From Spongiibacter tropicus DSM 19543 (GTDB taxonomy: Bacteria; Pseudomonadota; Gammaproteobacteria; Pseudomonadales; Spongiibacteraceae), in the NCBI RefSeq assembly GCF_000420325.1, contig NZ_ATUS01000004.1, positions 186,001-250,000 of the forward strand: a stretch of 64,000 nt of DNA, given 5' to 3'. Positions within the stretch are counted from its first letter, which is position 1, and every line of letters begins with the position of its first letter. A model generated the notes under the pieces. The model was not told the origin of the DNA and searched no databases. It worked only from the letters and a program-made list of their open reading frames with translations. This document shows, in pieces, positions 63,739 through 64,000 of the stretch. The position numbers and the translations under genes were made by a program.

Positions 63739-64000
63739 TTATTGGCCGCAGTAGTCGGCAATCGCCGCGTCGACGGCGGCTTGTGCGCAGGCCTCATCAA
63801 GGTCGGCGCTGGCGCCTCCCACGCCCACCGCCCCCAGCAGTTTCCCATTAAAGAGAATCGGCAAGGCCCCTCGGGCATAAATCATATTTCCGCCTTCCAG
63901 TTCGGCGATGCGCTGCATTACCACGGATTCCGGCGGAATCGCGCCGCTTGGGCAGCGTGTGGCAGCGGCGGTCAGGGCTTTCCCCTGGCTGCCGTAGATG
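63739..64000 (-). CDS. HbpS/GlcG-family protein, 5'-truncated by window
   Basis: About 87 C-terminal residues; the frame is open to the window edge. IPPESVVMQRIAELEGGNMI, GALPILFNGKLLGAVGVGGA and DEACAQAAVDAAI are typical of the HbpS/GlcG (DUF336) family, small proteins found beside many catabolic genes; some bind haem or cobalamin precursors. It converges on the DUF2877 gene. Function in this pathway unknown. Confidence 0.85.
   Translation of the reverse strand, partial: IYGSQGKALTAAATRCPSGAIPPESVVMQRIAELEGGNMIYARGALPILFNGKLLGAVGVGGASADLDEACAQAAVDAAIADYCGQ

Overview
The window looks like DNA from a marine or environmental gammaproteobacterium. The evidence is metal-island gene families typical of Marinobacter- or Spongiibacter-like genomes, a tRNA-Leu 3' end, proteobacterial MerR/IclR/OmpR-type regulators and HME-RND pumps. 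No rRNA or taxonomic marker is present, so the placement is tentative. It falls into three blocks joined by two identical 56-bp copies of a tRNA-Leu(UAA) 3' half (46321-46376 and 54044-54099).

Block 1 (1-46376) is the right part of a large heavy-metal resistance island. From left to right it holds: the end of a CusA-type RND pump; a MerR-controlled copper operon (HMA chaperone, CopA P1B-ATPase, cupredoxin, small membrane and Met/His-rich proteins, APC permease); a periplasmic copper operon on the minus strand (multicopper oxidase, CopB, Met-rich protein, cytochrome c); a glutaredoxin-MauE gene split by a 2.6-kb IS66 element with a perfect 8-bp target duplication; copRS; a lead-type module (FTR1-family permease, PbrR-like regulator, CDF exporter); two convergent czcICBA-like operons (23.97-31.54 kb and 31.68-39.09 kb); an RcnR-like regulator with a DmeF-type exporter; a merR-merTPA operon; and an ACR3/BASS-type transporter. 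The island ends with a P4-type integrase and its att site. Remnants of merR, cusA and probably a thymidine phosphorylase gene, plus an internally deleted PII-like gene, show that the island is being rearranged.

Block 2 (46377-54099) is a 7.7-kb second element inserted in tandem at the same tRNA end. It has its own integrase, an AlpA/excisionase-like protein, an HUH replication endonuclease of the phage P2 gpA type, XRE regulators, a HigBA-like toxin-antitoxin pair and several unrecognised genes, but no virion genes. It resembles a phage satellite or integrative replicon. Near-identical 20-bp direct-repeat units close to both ends are candidate integrase arm sites. Its non-coding regions contain several perfect dyads.

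Block 3 (54100-64000) looks like chromosomal backbone. It begins with an outer-membrane beta-barrel gene, followed by a catabolic cluster: CHMI-like isomerase, glutamine-synthetase-like ligase and Rieske oxygenase on the minus strand; a divergent IclR regulator; RidA, a TauE/SafE permease and an MBL-fold protein; then carbamate kinase, a DUF2877 (AllH-like) protein and a convergent HbpS/GlcG-like gene. The same CGAACAT/ATACGAAC motif stands before three of these transcription units, suggesting one IclR regulon. The gene mix suggests oxidative degradation of a nitrogen-containing compound, but the substrate cannot be read from the sequence.
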